Source of the DNA: Sporichthyaceae bacterium
GTDB taxonomy: Bacteria; Actinomycetota; Actinomycetes; Sporichthyales; Sporichthyaceae
Length of the DNA stretch: 64,000 nucleotides
Assembly: GCA_036269075.1 (NCBI GenBank)
Contig: DATASX010000118.1
Location: forward strand, 19,426-83,425
Direction of reading: 5' to 3'
The stretch's first letter is position 1; each line of letters starts with the position of its first letter. The translations under genes were made by a program, and so were the position numbers. The notes below the pieces were generated by a model. It did not search any database. It was not told the origin of the DNA and saw only the letters and a program-made list of their open reading frames with translations. Positions 37,287-46,367 of this stretch are shown here, piece by piece.

Positions 37287-39173
37287 ATGCGCAAGTGGCT
37301 ACCGCTGCTGGCGGTCTGCCTCGGCACGTTCATGCTGCTGGTCGACATCACGATCGTGAACGTCGCGTTGCCGCGGATGGCCGGCGACCTGGACACGTCG
37401 TTCTCCGCACTGCAGTGGGTGCTGGACGCGTACGCCCTGGCGCTGGCGGCCCTCGTGCTCGGCGCCGGGTCGTTGGGCGACATCATCGGCCGCCGCACGA
37501 CGTACATCGCCGGGCTGGCCGTGTTCGCGGTCTCCTCGCTGGCCTGCGGGGTTGCGCCGAACGCAATCATGCTGATCGCGGCGCGGGTCGTGCAGGGTGT
37601 GGGCGCGGCTGCGATGTTCGCCACCACGGTCGCGCTGATCACGAACGCGTACAGCGGGCGCGACCGCGGCACCGCCTTCGGCCTGTGGGGCGCCACGGCC
37701 GGGGCCTCGGCCGCGATCGGCCCGATCATCGGCGGGCTGCTCACCGAACTGGTGTCCTGGCGCTGGATCTTCTTCGTCAACCTGCCGGTCAGCGTCGGGG
37801 CGATCGCCCTGTGTCTGGCGGTGCTGCGCGACGATCCCCCGGAGCAGCGGCGTCGGATCGACTTCGCGGGCATGGCCACGTTCACCGCCGCGGCCGCCCT
37901 GCTGACCTACGCGATGATCCGGGCGAACGACCACGGCTGGATCTCCGCCTCCACCGGTTGGCTGGTCGCGGCGGCGCTGGTGGCGCTGGCCGCGTTCCTG
38001 ATCGTGCAGGCCCGCTCCCCCCGCGCGATGTTCGACCTGCGCCTGTTGCGCAACCGGTCGTTCGTCGGGGTGCTGCTGGCCTCGGTGGCGATGAACTTTG
38101 CCGCGTTCTCCGCGTTGACCTACACCTCGATCTGGCTGCAGTCCGTGCAGAACCTCAGCCCGATCCAGTCCGGGCTCACCGGCCTGCCGCTGTCGGTGGC
38201 CACCTTCGTCACCTCGGCAACCGCGGGGCGGCGGCTGCACGGCGCCCACCCGGGCAAGGTGATCGGCGGCGGCCTGCTGCTCATCGGCGCCGGCGGCCTG
38301 CTCGGGTTCGCATTCGTGCACGGCGGCGCCTCCTGACCGGCGTTGGTCCCGGGATACCTGCTCGTAGGTGTGGGCACCGGGCTGGCGATCCCGTTCTCGA
38401 ACGTGACCGCGATGGACGCGGTGCCGTTGGAACGCGCGGGCATGGCCGGCGGCGCGGTCCGGACGGTGCAGCAGTTGGGCTACGCCTTCGGCATCGCGCT
38501 GCTGGGGACGATGTTCTCCGCCCGGGCCCAGCACGTCCTTTCCGGCAAGGACGTCCCGGGGGCGTCCGGGGTGGCACACCTGGTGGCGGGCGGGCAGTCG
38601 CCACTGGTGCTCGCCCAGGCCGACTCGGCGGCCCGGCCGGTGCTGACCGAGTCGGTGCACTCGGCCGCCGCGTCCGGGTTGCAGGCCAGCCTCGGGCTCT
38701 CCGGCGTGGTCGGGTTGGTTGCCGGCCTCGCGGTCCTCGGCATGATCAAGCGGCCGGAGGCCGTGCAGGCGGCGCTTGCGCAGCCCCCGTCCGGACAGGC
38801 TGTGCCGGCCCCCGCCGGATCGGCCCCACCGCCGACCGCGACCGGGCGGGTCGCGCTGGTAGGTCAGGTCGCCGACGACTCCGGCGAGCCCGTGGTCGGC
38901 GCGGTGCTGACGTTGCTCGACGCGGCCGGCCTGGTCGTGGCTCGGTTGGCGAGCACCGGCGACGGCGGCTTCCTGCTGCCGGCCGACCCGGGCGACTACG
39001 TGCTCGCCGCCTGGGCCGCGGGCCACCACCCCGAGGCGATGGCGGTCACGGTGGCCGGACCGCGCCAGGACCTGGCGATCAGGTTGCGCCGCTCTGCAAA
39101 TCAAAGCGGCGCCGGCCAGGGCGGGGCCGGCCACCACGGCCCGGTGCCGGCCAGTCGTCCCGGCCAGAGCTGA
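37287..39173 (+). pseudogene. DHA2-type MFS drug exporter with C-terminal carboxypeptidase-regulatory-like domain, interrupted by in-frame TGA
   Basis: One frame from MRKWLPLLAVCLGTFMLLVD to 39173, broken only by a TGA at 38334-38336 (codon 350). Both sides belong to one 14-TM transporter: before it LLVDITIVNVALPRMAGDL and GDIIGRRTTYIAGL; after it PGYLLVGVGTGLAIPFSN and QLGYAFGIALLGTMFS. Homologs often carry Trp where the TGA lies, so a TGG to TGA change is the simplest cause. After the last TM segment a beta-sandwich domain (LVGQVADDSGEPVVGAVLTL, PGDYVLAAWAAGHHP) of the carboxypeptidase-regulatory-like type is fused. The start has a GGGAGGGGG site. Readthrough or sequencing error cannot be excluded. 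Confidence 0.8.
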
Positions 39174-39205
39174 GGTCGGGCCGGCCCCGCGCTGTCGGCC
39201 GCCGG

Positions 39206-40189
39206 TCAGGCCCGCAGGAACCGCCGAGCGCCGCAGTACTCCTCATCGAATCGGATGGGCGTGATCCGGACCGGGTCGGCCGAGCCCGGCGCCTCGATCA
39301 TCGTCTCCCGGTCCACGCACATCGCGACGTGATGAACCGAGCCGGCGCCTTTGTCATTGGCCCAGAACAAAAGATCACCCGCACGCAGATCGGCAATTTC
39401 GATCTTGATCCCGGCGGCATCGACGGCCTGCGCGGAAGCGTCCCGAGGAAGATCAATTCCGGCCGCCGCATAAACCAGCGAAGTGAGCCCGGAGCAGTCC
39501 GGAGCGAATCCCGATCTTCCGCCCCACAGATAGGGCAGGCCGAGGAATTCTTTCGCGATCTCCACCAGTTCCACGCCCTCGGGTGCCGCGCGGCCGATCC
39601 GGTCCTCGGGTGCCGCCACGTCAGCGACGGCGATCCAGCGCGGGCCGTGCGGCGTGTCGAGGCACCAGGCACCGTCGGTGCGGTTCACGAGTGGCAGTCG
39701 GGTCAGGAAGCTGACCTCCAGCACCCGGGTGCGCAGCGACGGGTCGGCGTGCAGCCAAGCCGTCGGGGCCCGGGTGACCGTCACCGGCGACGATTGCGTT
39801 GTCGCAGCAGCAAATCTCGCGTCTTCGCTCAGTTGCGCGGCCGGCATCCAACCCGGGTAGCCGAGGGCGTTCTTGGGCGTCGACTGGCCGGGCACCGCGA
39901 TCCGGCACCACCCGTCGACGGTCTCCAGCACGTGCACCGGTTCGCCGTAGAGCACCTGCGTCTGGGAGATGTTCTGGTCGGACAGCCCGTACTTGTCGGC
40001 CAGCTCCATGTTCGCCAACCACTGCCGGACGTCGACCGGGTTACCCAGCGCGGGCGCCTCGAGCGGGCGCGGTTTGTGCGGATCCGTCCATACGGTCGCA
40101 ACAGAAACCGCCACATGAGCCACGCGAGAATCGGCAGTATCAGGACCGCTGAACTCATTCGGCGTAATGCCCTGGACGGATGAACTCAC
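39206..40189 (-). CDS. NlpC/P60 cell-wall peptidase with SH3-like domains
   Basis: 327 residues from GTG 40189. Two SH3-like regions (YGEPVHVLETVDGWCRIAVPG; RLPLVNRTDGAWCLDTP) precede the NlpC/P60 catalytic domain: Cys232 in FAPDCSGL and His287 in SVHHVAM. The layout resembles YkfC-type gamma-D-glutamyl-L-diamino-acid endopeptidases. No signal peptide is visible from this start, so it may recycle muropeptides in the cytoplasm. The GTG overlaps the stop of an 18-residue leader ORF (GTGA) and has no good ribosome binding site of its own. It is divergent from the amidase gene. Confidence 0.87.
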   Translation of the reverse strand: MSSSVQGITPNEFSGPDTADSRVAHVAVSVATVWTDPHKPRPLEAPALGNPVDVRQWLANMELADKYGLSDQNISQTQVLYGEPVHVLETVDGWCRIAVPGQSTPKNALGYPGWMPAAQLSEDARFAAATTQSSPVTVTRAPTAWLHADPSLRTRVLEVSFLTRLPLVNRTDGAWCLDTPHGPRWIAVADVAAPEDRIGRAAPEGVELVEIAKEFLGLPYLWGGRSGFAPDCSGLTSLVYAAAGIDLPRDASAQAVDAAGIKIEIADLRAGDLLFWANDKGAGSVHHVAMCVDRETMIEAPGSADPVRITPIRFDEEYCGARRFLRA

Positions 40190-40242
40190 GTCAGGTTCCG
40201 TGACGGAATCGCCGGGCGGTGATCCGAGCAAAGTTTTGGCAT
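40186..40242 (-). CDS. Leader ORF MPKLCSDHRPAIPSRNLT overlapping the NlpC/P60 start
   Basis: 18 residues with an AAGGAAAGG site before its ATG. Its TGA overlaps the GTG of the peptidase (GTGA, 40186-40189), suggesting reinitiation-coupled translation. It has no recognisable domain. Confidence 0.5.
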   Translation of the reverse strand: MPKLCSDHRPAIPSRNLT

Positions 40243-40341
40243 CGACCTTTCCTTATCGCCTACGCTCGGTCCGGTGGGACGGACACTGATTCGACCCACT
40301 ATGCCGTGGATGTCCTGGTTTCTGCGCGGGTTGGAGAACGA

Positions 40342-40359
40342 ATGCGAGTCACCAGATGA
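40342..40359 (+). CDS. Leader ORF MRVTR overlapping the amidase start
   Basis: Five residues; TTGGAGAACGA lies before its ATG, and its TGA overlaps the amidase ATG (ATGA, 40356-40359). It mirrors the leader ORF on the divergent strand. Confidence 0.5.
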   Translation: MRVTR

Positions 40360-41684
40360 TCCCCGGTGAGGGGCTTTCGCGGCGGGGATTCGTGCTGGGA
40401 TCCGCGGGTCTGGCCGCAGGCGCCGCCCACCAGGCTGTCACCAGGCCCACGGTGGGCTCGAAACCCGGACCGTGGTTCACCGCGAACGAGGGCGCCCAGT
40501 TCCCGGAGGCTCCCCAATTCCGGTTCCTCCAGGCAGCCGAAGGCCGCTACAAGACCGCTGACCGGCCGTGGGACGGCATGGACATCAAGTACATCGTCAT
40601 CCACGACACCGAGGCGACCTACAGCGACACCCTCAACTACTTCCACGGGTCCAGCAACAACATCGGTGCCGCAACGCACTACGTGATTCGCTCCTTCGAC
40701 GGCCACGTCACCCAGATGGTGGCGACCAAGGACATCGCGCTGCACACCGGCAACTTCTGGTACAACATGCACTCGATCGGGATCGAGCACGAGGGCTACC
40801 TCGCGCACGGCCACCGCTGGTACACCGAGGCGCAGTACCAGTCGTCCGCGAAGCTGGTCCGCTACCTCGCCGACCGGTTCAACGTCCCGCTGGATCGCGA
40901 GCACATCATCGGCCACGAGGAGATCCCGGCCGAGGAAGCGACGGGCACGATCAAGCAGCACTACGACCCGGGCCCCTTCTGGGACTGGGGCTACTACTTC
41001 AAGTTGCTCGGCGCCCCGCTGTACAACCCGTGCCCGAACCGGGACTCGGACGGTCCCGAGGTCGTCGCCGTCATGCCCCGCTTCGCGGACAACTTCCACA
41101 CGCTGACCGACTGCAACAACAGCTGCATCGACCTGCCGTCGCAGGCCAGCAACGTCGTCTACCTGCACACCTCCCCGAGCGACAGCTCCTCGCTGCTCAG
41201 CGACCCGGCCCTGCACACCGCGGGTCTGCCCGGCACCTCCCAGACCTGGGACTGGTCGGCGCGGGCAGTGGTGGGGCAGCGCTTCGTCGTGGCTGACCGG
41301 CGCGACGGCTGGACCGCGATCTGGTTCGGCGGGCACAAGGGCTGGTTCGCCGACCCGGACCGCAAGATCGGCCTGTGCGCTGCCGGCGAGGTGATCACAC
41401 CGCGCGACGGCCGCGACTCGATCCCGGTGTGGGGCACGGCGTATCCGGAGAAGAGCGCGTTCCCGGCACACATCGTCCCGGACGACCTGGTGCCGTTGCA
41501 GTATCGGATCCAGGCCGGGCAGCGATACGTCGCGAACGCGATCCGCCCGTCGGACGACTACCAGGGCAGCGCGGCGCACCCCGAGCGTCGGGTCCATGTC
41601 ACGGGCGACCGAAAGCTGGTGGAGATCTCCTTCAACCACCGCCGGGCCTTCGTCGACGTCGACGACGTGCACTACCTGACCTGA
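40356..41684 (+). CDS. Tat-exported N-acetylmuramoyl-L-alanine amidase
   Basis: 442 residues. The twin-arginine signal is LSRRGFVLGSAGLAAGA, indicating folded export by Tat. The Amidase_2 (PGRP-like) domain has zinc-ligand candidates His83 (IVIHDTEATY), one in GIEHEGY, and one in HYDPGPFW. The C-terminal half looks like SH3-type wall-binding repeats (VVAVMPRFADNFHTLTDC; VVGQRFVVADRRDGW). It cleaves the amide bond between muramic acid and the stem peptide. ATG 40356 is the only sensible start; it has no site of its own but overlaps a leader-ORF stop. Confidence 0.92.
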   Translation: MIPGEGLSRRGFVLGSAGLAAGAAHQAVTRPTVGSKPGPWFTANEGAQFPEAPQFRFLQAAEGRYKTADRPWDGMDIKYIVIHDTEATYSDTLNYFHGSSNNIGAATHYVIRSFDGHVTQMVATKDIALHTGNFWYNMHSIGIEHEGYLAHGHRWYTEAQYQSSAKLVRYLADRFNVPLDREHIIGHEEIPAEEATGTIKQHYDPGPFWDWGYYFKLLGAPLYNPCPNRDSDGPEVVAVMPRFADNFHTLTDCNNSCIDLPSQASNVVYLHTSPSDSSSLLSDPALHTAGLPGTSQTWDWSARAVVGQRFVVADRRDGWTAIWFGGHKGWFADPDRKIGLCAAGEVITPRDGRDSIPVWGTAYPEKSAFPAHIVPDDLVPLQYRIQAGQRYVANAIRPSDDYQGSAAHPERRVHVTGDRKLVEISFNHRRAFVDVDDVHYLT

Positions 41685-41871
41685 GGTAGCCCGTTTCGCG
41701 GAGGACCCGCGGCACTGACCGCTGTCCGGATGACCTCGTGGCAAAGCCACGGACGGGGCGCGGAAACGTTGTCCCTGGACTCCGGCGGACGGTTTCGCAG
41801 TGGTGAGGAATTCCCTGCGGTGATGGGCCGAAAGTCCCCCGGTGCACCGGAGCGGTCCGCCGAGTGTTGAA

Positions 41872-41886
41872 CTGACGATCAGTCAG
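41872..41886. repeat. Dispersed palindrome copy CTGACG-ATC-AGTCAG
   Basis: One mismatch; intergenic, upstream of the His-rich secreted-protein gene and followed by AT as in several other copies. Confidence 0.55.
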
Positions 41887-41991
41887 ATTCCTTGCAGGTT
41901 GGGTTTTCCTACCACCGGTGCAGCGACAATTCTCCCATAGCCGTTCCTGGCCGACGGTGTTCTCCCGATTGCTCCGTGCGGGTGATTCTTC

Positions 41992-42057
41992 ATGAATGTG
42001 CGCCCCGGCGAAGTGGATCTTCGCTTGTCTCGTTGCCGGAGCAACGCCATCTCGTAG
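41992..42057 (+). CDS. 21-residue leader ORF upstream of the secreted-protein gene
   Basis: Starts MNVRPGEVDLRL and ends CRSNAIS; its TAG lies 10 bases before the next ATG and next to its ribosome binding site (AGGGGG). A weak GGGTGA site precedes it. It might be a leader peptide or chance. Confidence 0.3.
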   Translation: MNVRPGEVDLRLSRCRSNAIS

Positions 42058-42067
42058 GGGGTCATCG

Positions 42068-43141
42068 ATGTATCGGTCAGGTCCGGGCCGCAAGGGCCGT
42101 CGTGGAGTAGCGGTTGCCGTAGCGGCAGCCTTGTCGGCGAGCGCCTGGATCGGTGTCGTGAGCGCGGCATCGGCGACACCGGTGCCGCCGAGCGGGGCGC
42201 AGTCGAACGTCGGGCAGCGGCACGGGGGCCAGGCGGCGGTGGCCGACCGGACGGTAGCAGCGGCCACGGATCCGATCGTCTCCCACGTCCACCTGGACCC
42301 CAGCACCACCACCGCCGGCACCCCGGTCCACCTGAGCGCAACCGCGACCAGCGCCACCTCGACCATCGCCTCGGGCACCTACAGCATCGACGGCGGCACC
42401 GCGCAGACCCTCACCGTCACCCCGGAGACCCGCAGCCGCGGCACCGGGACCAGCGCACGCCTGACCGCCACCGTGAGCACCACCGGCCTGACCGTCGGCA
42501 GCCACACGATCTGCCTCATCGCCACCGACGCCACCGGTACCAGCAGCCCCGGCACCGGCACCGACTGCACCACCCTGACCATCACCACCACCCCGGTCGC
42601 CACCGCCCCGGCCATCTCCAACATCCACCTGGACCCCAGCACCACCACCGCCGGCACCCCGGTCCACCTGACCGCAACCGCGACCAGCACCACCTCCACC
42701 ATCGCCTCGGCCAGCTACACCATCGACGGGGTGACACCCCCGAACGTCACAGTCACCAACGGCGGCGGGCGCGGCCGCCCGGGCACCGAGGCCACGACCG
42801 CACACCTGTCCGCCACCATCGGCACCACCGGCCTGACCGTCGGCACCCACCAGGTCTGCCTCACGGTCACCGACGCCACCGGCACGAGCAGCACGGGCAC
42901 CGCCTGCGCCACCCTCACCATCACCACCGGTGGCCGGGGCACGGGCGGCGGTCCCGACAACGGTGGACGGCGCGATCGAGGCGGGGACCCGTACCGCGAC
43001 CGCGGCGGTGACTACGGCGACCACGGCGGGGACTACGGCGATCACGGCGGGGACTACGGCGACCCTGACGAGGACTGGAACGACGTCGGGGACGGCGGCA
43101 GCCATCACCGCCACCATCACCACCGCCACCACCGCCGGTAG
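42068..43141 (+). CDS. Secreted protein with two Ig-like repeats and a His-rich tail
   Basis: 357 residues. The signal peptide (VAVAVAAALSASAWIGVVSAASA) is followed by two roughly 95-residue beta-sandwich repeats, each starting HLDPSTTTAGTPVHL and containing TTGLTVGSHTICL or TTGLTVGTHQVCL, with one cysteine pair per repeat. Then come Gly/Asp repeats (GGDYGDHGGDYGDH) and a C-terminal HHRHHHHRHHRR tail. The His tail could bind metal or anionic wall polymers. There is no sorting signal. The start has an AGGGGG site. Function unknown; the Ig-like folds suggest adhesion or wall association. Confidence 0.8.
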   Translation: MYRSGPGRKGRRGVAVAVAAALSASAWIGVVSAASATPVPPSGAQSNVGQRHGGQAAVADRTVAAATDPIVSHVHLDPSTTTAGTPVHLSATATSATSTIASGTYSIDGGTAQTLTVTPETRSRGTGTSARLTATVSTTGLTVGSHTICLIATDATGTSSPGTGTDCTTLTITTTPVATAPAISNIHLDPSTTTAGTPVHLTATATSTTSTIASASYTIDGVTPPNVTVTNGGGRGRPGTEATTAHLSATIGTTGLTVGTHQVCLTVTDATGTSSTGTACATLTITTGGRGTGGGPDNGGRRDRGGDPYRDRGGDYGDHGGDYGDHGGDYGDPDEDWNDVGDGGSHHRHHHHRHHRR

Positions 43142-43232
43142 GAATCGGCTCACCGACACCGGCAAGCGCAAGCAGGACCAGGGGCGCGCAGCCCCGACCC
43201 CGCGCACCACGGCGCGGGAATCCCACGGCAGG

Positions 43233-43267
43233 CGGGGCCCATCCGATCTCTCCCCGGAGGGGCCCCG
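43233..43267. terminator. Hairpin CGGGGCC...GGCCCCG between convergent genes
   Basis: A 7-bp stem around a 21-base loop that holds an inner CTCC/GGAG pairing. It lies between the secreted-protein stop and the minus-strand ABC operon end. Confidence 0.55.
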
Positions 43268-43281
43268 TCCGGCCGCGTCGC

Positions 43282-44292
43282 TCAGCTGCCGACGGGGTCC
43301 GGGTTCATCGGGAAGTGACAAGCGAACCGGTGTGCGGGGTCCGTACCGGCCGAGCTCAGCACCGGTTCCTCGGTGCTGCACAGCGGTTGCGCCTGCGGGC
43401 AACGGGTGCGGAACCGGCATCCCGACGGCGGGTTGACCGGGCTGGGCACGTCGCCGGTCAGCCGGATCCGTTCCGGACGTGCCTGGTCGGAGTCGTCGGC
43501 GATCTCCGGCACCGCGGACAGCAGCGCGTTCGTGTACGGGTGGCGCGGGGCCGCGTAGAGCGACGGTGCCGGGGCGATCTCCACGATCTTGCCCAGGTAC
43601 ATGACCGCGACCCGGTGCGAGACGTGCCGCACCACCGCGAGGTCGTGCGCGATGAACACGTAGGCCAGGTTCAGATCGCGTTGCAGGTCGCCGAGCAGAT
43701 TGACGATCTGCGCCTGGATCGAGACGTCGAGCGCGGAGACCGGCTCGTCGGCGACGATCAGGCTGGGGCGCAGCGCGAGCGCCCGGGCGATGCCGATCCG
43801 TTGCCGCTGTCCGCCGGAGAACTGGTGCGGGAAACGGTTGTAGTGCTCCGGGTTCAGCCCGACGGTCTCCAGCAGTTCCTGGACCTTCGCCCGGAGCCCA
43901 CCGGGCGGGTCGATCCCGTTGATCTCCATGGGCGCGGCTACGATCGAGCCGACCGTGTGCCGCGGGTTCAGCGAGGCGTACGGGTCCTGGAAGATCATCT
44001 GGATCTCGCCGCGCAGCGCCCGCAGATCCTTCGCCTTCAGGTGCGCGATGTCGCGACCGTTGTACTCGATCGTCCCGGCGCCGGGTTCGAGCAACCGCGA
44101 GACCAACCGGCCCGTGGTGGTCTTGCCGCAACCGGATTCCCCGACCAGGCCGAGGGTCTCGCCTGCGCCCACCTCGAACGAGACCCCGTCGACCGCCCGC
44201 ACCGCCCCGACCTGACGCCGCGTCAGAGACGTGCCGCGCACCGGGAAGTGCTTGACCAGCTCGCTGACCCGCAACAGCGGGGTGGCGGTCAT
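43282..44292 (-). CDS. Peptide-type ABC transporter ATP-binding protein (OppF/DppF-like)
   Basis: 336 residues. Walker [14 protein letters not shown], signature [15 protein letters not shown], Walker [15 protein letters not shown], switch FIAHDLAVV, and the C-terminal oligopeptide/dipeptide domain with a cysteine-rich motif ([15 protein letters not shown]) that in relatives binds an iron-sulfur cluster. The ATG overlaps the preceding gene (ATGA). It is the last gene of a five-gene operon on the minus strand and pairs with the other ATPase to drive uptake. Confidence 0.93.
   Translation of the reverse strand: MTATPLLRVSELVKHFPVRGTSLTRRQVGAVRAVDGVSFEVGAGETLGLVGESGCGKTTTGRLVSRLLEPGAGTIEYNGRDIAHLKAKDLRALRGEIQMIFQDPYASLNPRHTVGSIVAAPMEINGIDPPGGLRAKVQELLETVGLNPEHYNRFPHQFSGGQRQRIGIARALALRPSLIVADEPVSALDVSIQAQIVNLLGDLQRDLNLAYVFIAHDLAVVRHVSHRVAVMYLGKIVEIAPAPSLYAAPRHPYTNALLSAVPEIADDSDQARPERIRLTGDVPSPVNPPSGCRFRTRCPQAQPLCSTEEPVLSSAGTDPAHRFACHFPMNPDPVGS
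44212..44226. repeat. Dispersed palindrome copy CTGACG-CCG-CGTCAG
   Basis: A perfect copy inside the OppF-like gene, translated on the minus strand as L-T-R-R-Q. Confidence 0.65.
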
Positions 44293-45347
44293 GACTGCGC
44301 TGCCGTGGTGCCGCTCCAGCGGGGCAGCAGTTCCTCGACCAGGATCCGCCGCCGGCGCACCGCGTCGAGATGGCAGCGCGAGGCCGTCGACCCGGCCGGG
44401 ACCAGGTCCGGCATCGTCCGCTCGCAGGAGCCGTCGAGGACCTGCGCGGCGTAGTCGCACCTGGGCCGGAACGAACATCCCGGCGGCAGGGCGATCAGGC
44501 TCGGCGGGGTGCCCCGGATGGCCAGCAACTCGGAGCCGGCCGAGTCCAGCCGCGGGACCGAGGACAGCAGTCCCCAGGTGTAGGGGTGGGTCGGTCGGCG
44601 CAGCACGTCGTGAACCGCGCCGGACTCGACGGTCCGCCCGGCATACATGACCAGGACGTCGTCGGCGACCTGCGAGATCACCCCGAGGTCGTGGGTGACC
44701 AGGATGATCGCCGTGCCGAACTCGGACTGCAGATTCGCCAGCAGGTCGAGGATCTGGGCCTGGACGGTGACATCGAGCGCGGTCGTGGGTTCGTCGGCAA
44801 TCAGCACTCGCGGGTCGCAGGCCAGCGCCATCGCGATCATCGCGCGCTGCCGCATACCGCCGGAGAACTCGTGGGGGTAGCCGTCGACCCGCTGCTCGGG
44901 CTGCGGGATGCCGACCCGGCCCAGCAGGTCGATCGCCCGGGTGCGGGCCTGCTTCTTGGTCGCGCCGGTGTGTCGCCGGTAGCCCTCGGCGATCTGGTTG
45001 CCGACCGTCCAGAACGGCGAGAGCGCGGTGAGCGCGTCCTGGAACACCATCGCGATCGACTTGCCGCGGATCGCGTTCATCCCGGACTCGTCGAGGCCGA
45101 CGAGTTCCTTGCCCGTGAACCGGATCGAGCCGGTGACGGTCGTGCGGCGCGGGTCGTGCAGGCCCAGGATCGACAGCCCGGTCACGGACTTGCCGGACCC
45201 GGACTCCCCCACGATGCCCAACGTCCGACCGGCGGTCAGCTCGAACGAGATCCCGTTGACGGCCTGCACCGGTCCGTCGTCGGTCCGGAAGGTCACCCGC
45301 AGGTCGTCCAGCGAGAGCAGCGGTGCCTGCTCGGCGGCCCCGGTCAT
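44289..45347 (-). CDS. Peptide-type ABC transporter ATP-binding protein (OppD/DppD-like)
   Basis: 352 residues. Walker [14 protein letters not shown], signature [15 protein letters not shown], Walker [14 protein letters not shown], and the C-terminal oligopeptide domain with cysteines ([13 protein letters not shown]...CER). Starts at [13 protein letters not shown], whose ATG overlaps the permease stop (ATGA); a longer frame upstream is not credible. It is the first of the two ATPases in the operon. Confidence 0.93.
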   Translation of the reverse strand: MTGAAEQAPLLSLDDLRVTFRTDDGPVQAVNGISFELTAGRTLGIVGESGSGKSVTGLSILGLHDPRRTTVTGSIRFTGKELVGLDESGMNAIRGKSIAMVFQDALTALSPFWTVGNQIAEGYRRHTGATKKQARTRAIDLLGRVGIPQPEQRVDGYPHEFSGGMRQRAMIAMALACDPRVLIADEPTTALDVTVQAQILDLLANLQSEFGTAIILVTHDLGVISQVADDVLVMYAGRTVESGAVHDVLRRPTHPYTWGLLSSVPRLDSAGSELLAIRGTPPSLIALPPGCSFRPRCDYAAQVLDGSCERTMPDLVPAGSTASRCHLDAVRRRRILVEELLPRWSGTTAAQS

Positions 45348-46333
45348 CCGATCCGGACCCGCGGGTCGATGACGCTGTAGACGATGTCGACGATGACGTT
45401 CGCGATCAGGATCAGCACGGCGCCGACGAGGACGGTGGCCATGATGATTGACAGGTCCGACTGCTGCACCGAGGTCAGCGCCAGGCGGCCAAGGCCCTGG
45501 ATGTTGAACACCGACTCGGTGATGATCGCACCGGACAGCAGACCGGCCAGGTCGAGGCCGAACACCGTGATGATCGGCGAGAGCGTCGCCCGGCCGGTGT
45601 GCTTGAAGTGCAACAGCCGCGAGGAGATGCCGCGGGCCCGCCCGGCGCGGACGAAGTCCTCGCCCATCGCCTCCAACATCTGAGCCCGCGTCAGACGGGC
45701 GTAGAACGCCATCGAGACCAGCGCCAGGACCAACCACGGCAGCAGCAAGCCCTTGAACCAGCCGACCGGGTCGTCGGTTATCGGTACGTACTGCGGGGTC
45801 GGCATCACATGCCAGTCGCGGACCAGCAACTGGATCAGAATCGGTCCGACCACGAAGATCTGCAACGACGAACCGAAGACCGTGAAACCGATGCCCAATC
45901 GGTCGATCCAACTCTGCGACCGCAGCGCCGACACAACGCCGAAGCCGATCCCGACGATCAGGTAGATCGTCGCCGCGCCGATCGCGAGTGAGATCGTTGC
46001 CGGGAAGCGCTGGAGCAGGGTGTGCCAGACCGGTTGGTGGTTGACCGTCGAGTACCCGAAGCAGGGCACGGAGCAGTGGACCTTCTGCCCCGCCTGGCTG
46101 TAGTCGCGGCCGACGAAGATCCCCTTGAGGAAGTCCCAGTACTGGACGAGGATCGGGTGGTCGAAGCCCAGGGTGTGCCGGATGTCGGCCAATTTCTGAG
46201 GCGTGCAGACCTTCCCGCAGTCGATGCGGGCCGGGTCGCCGGGCAGCGCGAAGAACAGGAAGAACGTGATCGCGCTGACCACGGCCAAGGTCGCCACGGC
46301 GGTGAACAGCCGGCGGATCAGGTAACCGATCAA
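45344..46333 (-). CDS. Peptide-type ABC transporter permease (OppB/DppB-like)
   Basis: 329 residues with six membrane segments. N-terminal [29 protein letters not shown] is the OppB signature; the EAA-type loop is [20 protein letters not shown]-terminal [14 protein letters not shown] is also typical. A 60-residue extracytoplasmic loop has three or four cysteines ([16 protein letters not shown]), unusual for the family. Starts at TTG with a strong GGAGGGG site. Expression is tied to the downstream ATPase by ATGA overlap. Confidence 0.92.
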   Translation of the reverse strand: MIGYLIRRLFTAVATLAVVSAITFFLFFALPGDPARIDCGKVCTPQKLADIRHTLGFDHPILVQYWDFLKGIFVGRDYSQAGQKVHCSVPCFGYSTVNHQPVWHTLLQRFPATISLAIGAATIYLIVGIGFGVVSALRSQSWIDRLGIGFTVFGSSLQIFVVGPILIQLLVRDWHVMPTPQYVPITDDPVGWFKGLLLPWLVLALVSMAFYARLTRAQMLEAMGEDFVRAGRARGISSRLLHFKHTGRATLSPIITVFGLDLAGLLSGAIITESVFNIQGLGRLALTSVQQSDLSIIMATVLVGAVLILIANVIVDIVYSVIDPRVRIG

Positions 46334-46367
46334 CGGATCTATCCCCTCCGAACAGTCGCGGCGCAGG

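Larger units (their letters stand above)
41685..42067. other. 383-bp non-coding stretch with paired multi-stem structures
   Basis: Two nested structures are visible. First, GTTTCGCG (41693) pairs with CGCGGAAAC (41759) around hairpins GCGG/CCGC and GTGGC-AAA-GCCAC. Second, CGGCGGAC (41783) pairs with GTCCGCCG (41855) around CCGGTGCACCGG. A near-perfect CTGACG-N3-CGTCAG palindrome and a 21-residue leader ORF follow. GC-rich DNA makes chance stems easy, so a regulatory RNA is only suggested. Confidence 0.35.

Noticed and set aside
38334..38336. Selenocysteine at the in-frame TGA
   Set aside because: No SECIS-like hairpin is evident directly downstream, and MFS exporters are not selenoproteins; a Trp codon change is simpler.
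40190..40231. TTG start for the NlpC/P60 gene at 40231
   Set aside because: No ribosome binding site, and it overlaps the better supported leader ORF; GTG 40189 in the GTGA overlap is preferred.
41720..41760. GTGGCAAAGCCACGG as a cyclic-di-GMP-I riboswitch
   Set aside because: The conserved GAAA receptor parts and flanking P2/P3 pattern are missing; only the short GCAAAGCC piece is shared.
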